DNA of 64,000 nt from Cacajao melanocephalus. Taxonomy: Eukaryota; Chordata; Mammalia; Primates; Pitheciidae. A program made the translations under genes and the position numbers. The stretch lies in NCBI GenBank assembly GCA_963573385.1, contig CAUYLG010044490.1:1-64000 (forward strand), in the 5' to 3' direction. The notes under the pieces were generated by a model. It made no database searches. It was not told where the DNA came from and saw only the letters and a program-made list of their open reading frames with translations. This document shows positions 58,228-64,000 of the stretch, in pieces; the first letter of the stretch is position 1; every line of letters starts with the position of its first letter.

Positions 58228-58639
58228 CTACTTGGTGAGACCAAGCTGGAGGTGGGGTCCAAAGTCCGGTGCGGCCAAATTTAAAAGAACACTGTGGGCT
58301 CCCCCTTCTCTTCTCCCTTTACCTCTACTGAGAGTCTGCTCCTCACTTCTTGCCTCTCTCTTGTTCCCAGGCCCCTCTCCCTGCCCTCTGTTGGAGACCT
58401 CCCAGCTCAGACTCCCTGCTTCCTTCTCCAGAGACTCCTTATCTCTCTGTGCCTTCCTTTATGCACTGATGGGGTTCCCGAGCTCCTTCCTGTGTGGAAA
58501 AGGTGGTCTCCTCTATGACTGAGCTGGGATGGGATAACTGGAGAGAGCTGGGGGAAGGAGGTAGACCCCAGAACATCACTGGAGAAATCAATAAAGTCAT
58601 CTTTATGAAGGAGGAAAAAAGGATCAAGAATAAAGTACT
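58228..58639 (+). other. Short unique block with possible terminal exon
   Basis: A pyrimidine-rich run ends TTGTTCCCAG at 58370, a good splice-acceptor shape. An AATAAA signal lies at 58590-58595. Between them 96- and 74-codon frames overlap (58232-58522, 58294-58518), with Leu/Ser/Pro-rich translations that only mirror the pyrimidine-rich composition. An exon is possible but unproven. Confidence 0.3.
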
Positions 58640-58952
58640 CTGGGCCGGGTGTAGTGGCTCACATCTGTATCCCAGCACTTTGGGAGACTGAGGCAGGTGG
58701 ATCACCTGAGGTCAGGAGTTTGAGAACAGCTGGGTCGACATAGCAAAACCCCATTTCTACTAAATATACAAAAATTAATCAGGCGTGGTGGCATGCATCT
58801 GTAGTCCCAACTACTCAGGAGGCTGAGGCAGGAGAATCGCCTGAACCCCAGAAGCAGAGGTTGCAGTGAGGTGAGATAGCGCCACTGCACTCCAGCCTGG
58901 GCGACAAAGTGAGAGTCCATCTCAAAAAAACAAAAAATAAAAAATAAAAATA
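58640..58952 (+). mobile_element. Alu: Alu, sense, with A/T compound tail
   Basis: The element begins GGGCCGGGTGTAGTGG and ends in an AAAATAAAAATAA-type tail. The target duplication AATAAAGTACT lies at 58629-58639 and 58953-58963. Confidence 0.96.
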
Positions 58953-58963
58953 AATAAAGTACT

Positions 58964-59235
58964 ATCATCCCAAGAGGATTATGTATCAGAGTTTTTCTGG
59001 AGTTCATGTATATAAGCTTTTCGTTTTCTTTAACTCTTTATAAAACAAGTCAAGCAAACAAAAAGTCTAGAAAATACACTATGTAATATAATGAACACCC
59101 ACTCAGTCTAAAATAAAACATTTCTAAACACAATAGACTCTTCTCCCCACCACATTTCCAGTACAATATCTTTAATTTAGCATTTATGTCATTCTCTTTT
59201 ATGTATTTATATTTTTACTACACAAGTATATATTT
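58964..59235 (-). mobile_element. Old L1 3' UTR, antisense, part 1
   Basis: AAGTCTAGAAAATACACTA, TAATATAATGAACACCCACT and the following ACATTTCCAGTAC segment resemble an ancient L1 3' UTR. The element continues in pieces to 61420. Confidence 0.55.
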
Positions 59236-59535
<300 letters not shown>

Positions 59536-59549
59536 ACAAGTATATATTT

Positions 59550-59912
59550 CTTAACAAAATATAATATTGTTTGTCATGATTTTTGACTGTGCAGAAATTG
59601 TATAATACTGTATACGTCCTTCCAACCTTACTTTCCTCATTCGTTTTTTTGGGGGGCAGTAAGGGGGGCTTGTTTATTTGCTTTCTGAAAATTCCTAAGT
59701 ATTATCACTCAAGCTTAAATATTTATTTAGCTTAATACGCATAATTTTAATTCACTAATTTTATCTGCTATATAGTGTTCCATGACATGAACATATAATT
59801 TTTCTTTGTGTATCATATTGATGAGCATTTAAATTGTTACCCCATCTATTCTATTACCATCAATGCCAACATGAACCCCAAATCTTACTCCTTGCAAGTA
59901 TTTCTCTAGGCC
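59550..59912 (-). mobile_element. Old L1, antisense, part 2
   Basis: TATAGTGTTCCATGACATG, GAACATATAATTTTTCTTTG and GAGCATTTAAATTGTTACC fit the complement of an old L1 3' region. A G-rich run (59650-59670) lies inside. Confidence 0.55.
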
Positions 59913-60053
59913 AGTGGTCCCCAAATTTTAGAAAGCATTAGAATCACTTGAGAGTTCATCAAACAACAGATTGTTGAATCCCACCCCCGGAGTTTCTAAT
60001 TAATTTCTAACAAGTTCTTAAGTGATGTTGCTGCTGCTGGCCTGAATACCACA
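59913..60053 (+). mobile_element. MER5-type hAT element, part 1
   Basis: CAGTGGTCCCCAAATTTTAG starts it; ATTAGAATCACTTGAGAG, GGAGTTTCTAATTAATTTC and TCTTAAGTGATGTTGCTGC follow the MER5-type order. Its 3' end is at 60364-60388 after an Alu. Confidence 0.75.
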
Positions 60054-60363
60054 GTTTGTTTTTGTTTTTGTTTTTTTTTTGGAGACGGAGTCTCACTCTG
60101 TCGCCCAGGCTAGAGTGCAGTAGCGTGATCTTGGCTCACTGCAACCTCTGTCTCCCAGGTTCAAGCAATTCTTCTGCTTCAGCCTCCTGAGTAGCTGGTA
60201 TTACAGGCATGTGCCACCACGCCCAGCTATTTTTTATATTTTTAATAGAGACGGGGTTTCACCATGTTGGCCAGCCTGGTCGCTAATTCCCAACCTCAGG
60301 TGGTACTCACGCCTCGGCCTCCCAAAATGCTGGAATTACAGGTGTGACCCACTGTGCCCAGCC
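60054..60363 (-). mobile_element. Alu: Alu, antisense, inserted in the MER5-type element
   Basis: A GTTTTT-rich tail complement and GGAGACGGAGTCTCAC start it; it ends CTGTGCCCAGCC. It is full length with several private differences. Confidence 0.95.
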
Positions 60364-60527
60364 TAAAGACTTCACTTTTAGAACCACCACCCTAGGATAT
60401 TCATCCTGGAGTAAAATTGCTATAAAATAATTGTGCATCTTCAGCTTTAATAAATGATGCCAAATTGCTCTGCAAAGGAATTTTAATGATGTGCTCTCTC
60501 AAAGAAGTCAGTTCTCTTTCTCACATC
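60364..60527 (-). mobile_element. MER5-type 3' end, then old antisense L1, part 3
   Basis: AAGACTTCACTTTTAGAACCACC (60364-60388, split here by meaning only) ends the MER5-type element. From about 60400 the complement of L1 ORF2 end is read: TAAAATTGCTATAAAATAA and AATTGCTCTGCAAAGG. The L1 is broken at 60527 by an LTR. Confidence 0.6.
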
Positions 60528-61219
60528 TGAAACCACCTTTGCAAAACTATGACTGAGACAGTGAAAGAGATCTAGCTTAATCAACTCCATCTTGCTGCTA
60601 ACCTCCAAGCTGTCCTCATTCATTCCTGGACATAAGCTGAACTAACTTTGGGAGAAACTTAGTTTATGGTTTATAGTTTGGAACAAGGATGAAACAGCCC
60701 TTTCCCAAAGCAGACCTCCTTCTTGCCTGGGGACTAGATTGCCTTTGTAGGACTGACATTAGCCACAAGATTAGAAATTATGGTTTAGGAGTTATGCAGC
60801 TGAAGCCTACAAGATTCTGACCCTCCCCTAAACTGCTCCTAAGATCAGTGCTTGAGATATTTTGCAGACTCTGCACTTGATGGATCAGCTGGCACTACCC
60901 AGATCAATAAACTGGTTTATCTGATCTTGTGGCACCCCCCCCCCAGGAACTGACTCAACTCAAGATGACAGCTTTGACTCCCTATGATTTCATCCCTGAC
61001 CAATCAGCACTCCTAGCTCACTGGCTTCCCCCCACCAGTTGTCCTTAAAAACTCTGCTCCTCAAATGCTCAGGAAGCCAGATTTGAGTTAATAATAAAAC
61101 TCCAGTCTCCTGCACAGTTCTGCATAAATTACTCTTTCTCTATTGCAGTTCCCCTGTCTTGAGAAATCAGCTCTGTCTAAGCAGCAGGCAAGGTCCACAC
61201 CACCTGTGATGTCATAACA
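60528..61219 (+). mobile_element. ERV1-type solo LTR (LTR8-like), sense
   Basis: The LTR runs TGAAACCACC ... CATAACA. It holds an AATAAA signal at 61093-61098 followed by TCTCCTGCACAG, and near its end TTACTCTTTCTCTATTGCAG and TTCCCCTGTCTTGAGAAATC. The flanks CATC and CTTC fit a 4-bp target duplication with one change. A run of about 11 C lies near 60936. It matches the antisense LTR at 47209-47885. No internal provirus sequence is present. Confidence 0.78.
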
Positions 61220-63551
<2,332 letters not shown>

Positions 63552-64000
63552 TAGAAGTCCAATAGTGATTTAATAAATGTTCAGGATAATTTTGCAACAT
63601 GGCCTATTTTTTCTCCTATCATTGGAATTGTTGCTATTTGTTTAGTTGAGCACCAGATGGAAAAGCAACTGTCTACACGTATTTCTTTTTAGAATCACAC
63701 TTAATTCTGGTAAAGATGATGTTATCAGAGGCACCCAGGAACTAGGACCAACTGCAGGAAAAGCAGATTTACACATCCTATCTCATGCTCAGCCTAGAGT
63801 TCACTGAGTAGAATGCTAGGTAGAATCATGCACCATTAACATTGTCACATTCTCCCTCTCTTATTTTTGTGGGGTTGAGTTAATATGGTTGAGTTTGCAT
63901 ATGGGAATTTGTATGATGAGACTCCATTGTACATAGTTCATTTATAATAGTATTTATAATAGAAGAAAACCTCTTTTTTAGAAGGAACAGATTTCAGGAA
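63552..64000. other. Unannotated stretch to window end
   Basis: No gene or repeat is recognised in the last 450 bases. Confidence 0.5.

Overview
This is a window of primate nuclear DNA, almost certainly human or another ape. The evidence is about 42 dimeric Alu loci (J, Sx/Sg and Sc types, roughly a fifth of the window), two free left-monomer Alus, L1 pieces of several ages, MIR fragments, MaLR (MLT1) LTRs, ERV1-type LTRs and hAT-Charlie DNA transposons (MER1A, MER1B, MER5-type). I recognise no protein-coding gene, rRNA, tRNA or functional small RNA. Nearly all longer open frames are antisense or sense readings of Alu or L1. The window is best read as intergenic or intronic sequence. Repeat family names are from memory of consensus sequences, not from a search.

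Layout. 0-7.7 kb: a GAAA microsatellite, two old sense L1 3' ends split by Alus, and an MLT1 LTR. 7.7-10.5 kb: a repeat-poor island with a good CTCF-like motif (9536-9549) and a TATA/CRE-like cluster. 10.5-26.3 kb: Alus, MIRs and MLT1 LTRs. One MLT1 LTR (24.08-26.27 kb) is broken by two Alus and by a 1-kb poly(A)-tailed retrocopy of an apparently non-coding transcript. 26.3-34 kb: mostly unique sequence with few Alus. 34-42.8 kb: Alus, L1 fragments, a hAT MITE and an intact MER1A (40283-40784). 42.8-50.3 kb: a CTCF-like motif at 44.3 kb and two local rearrangements. 51.5-58.2 kb: a long antisense, 5'-truncated L1 carrying five later insertions. 58.2-64 kb: a short pyrimidine-rich unique block, old antisense L1 split by an LTR8-like solo LTR, and more Alus.

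The most interesting content is structural. (1) A 243-bp internal piece of the MER1A at 40439-40681 is present again, inverted and without a single gap, at 44546-44788. It is flanked by a 106-bp direct duplication of the host sequence (44442-44547 and 44836-44941) and 47 bp of AT-rich filler, which looks like replication template switching. (2) A second, older inverted duplication has arms at 49271-49481 and 50037-50249; each arm contains the same MER5-type transposon end joined to the same unique flank. Smaller oddities are an Alu with a short 3' transduction between two A-tails, a 24-bp insertion with a 16-bp target-site duplication, an Alu dimer-plus-monomer composite, and a head-to-head Alu pair only 26 bp apart.
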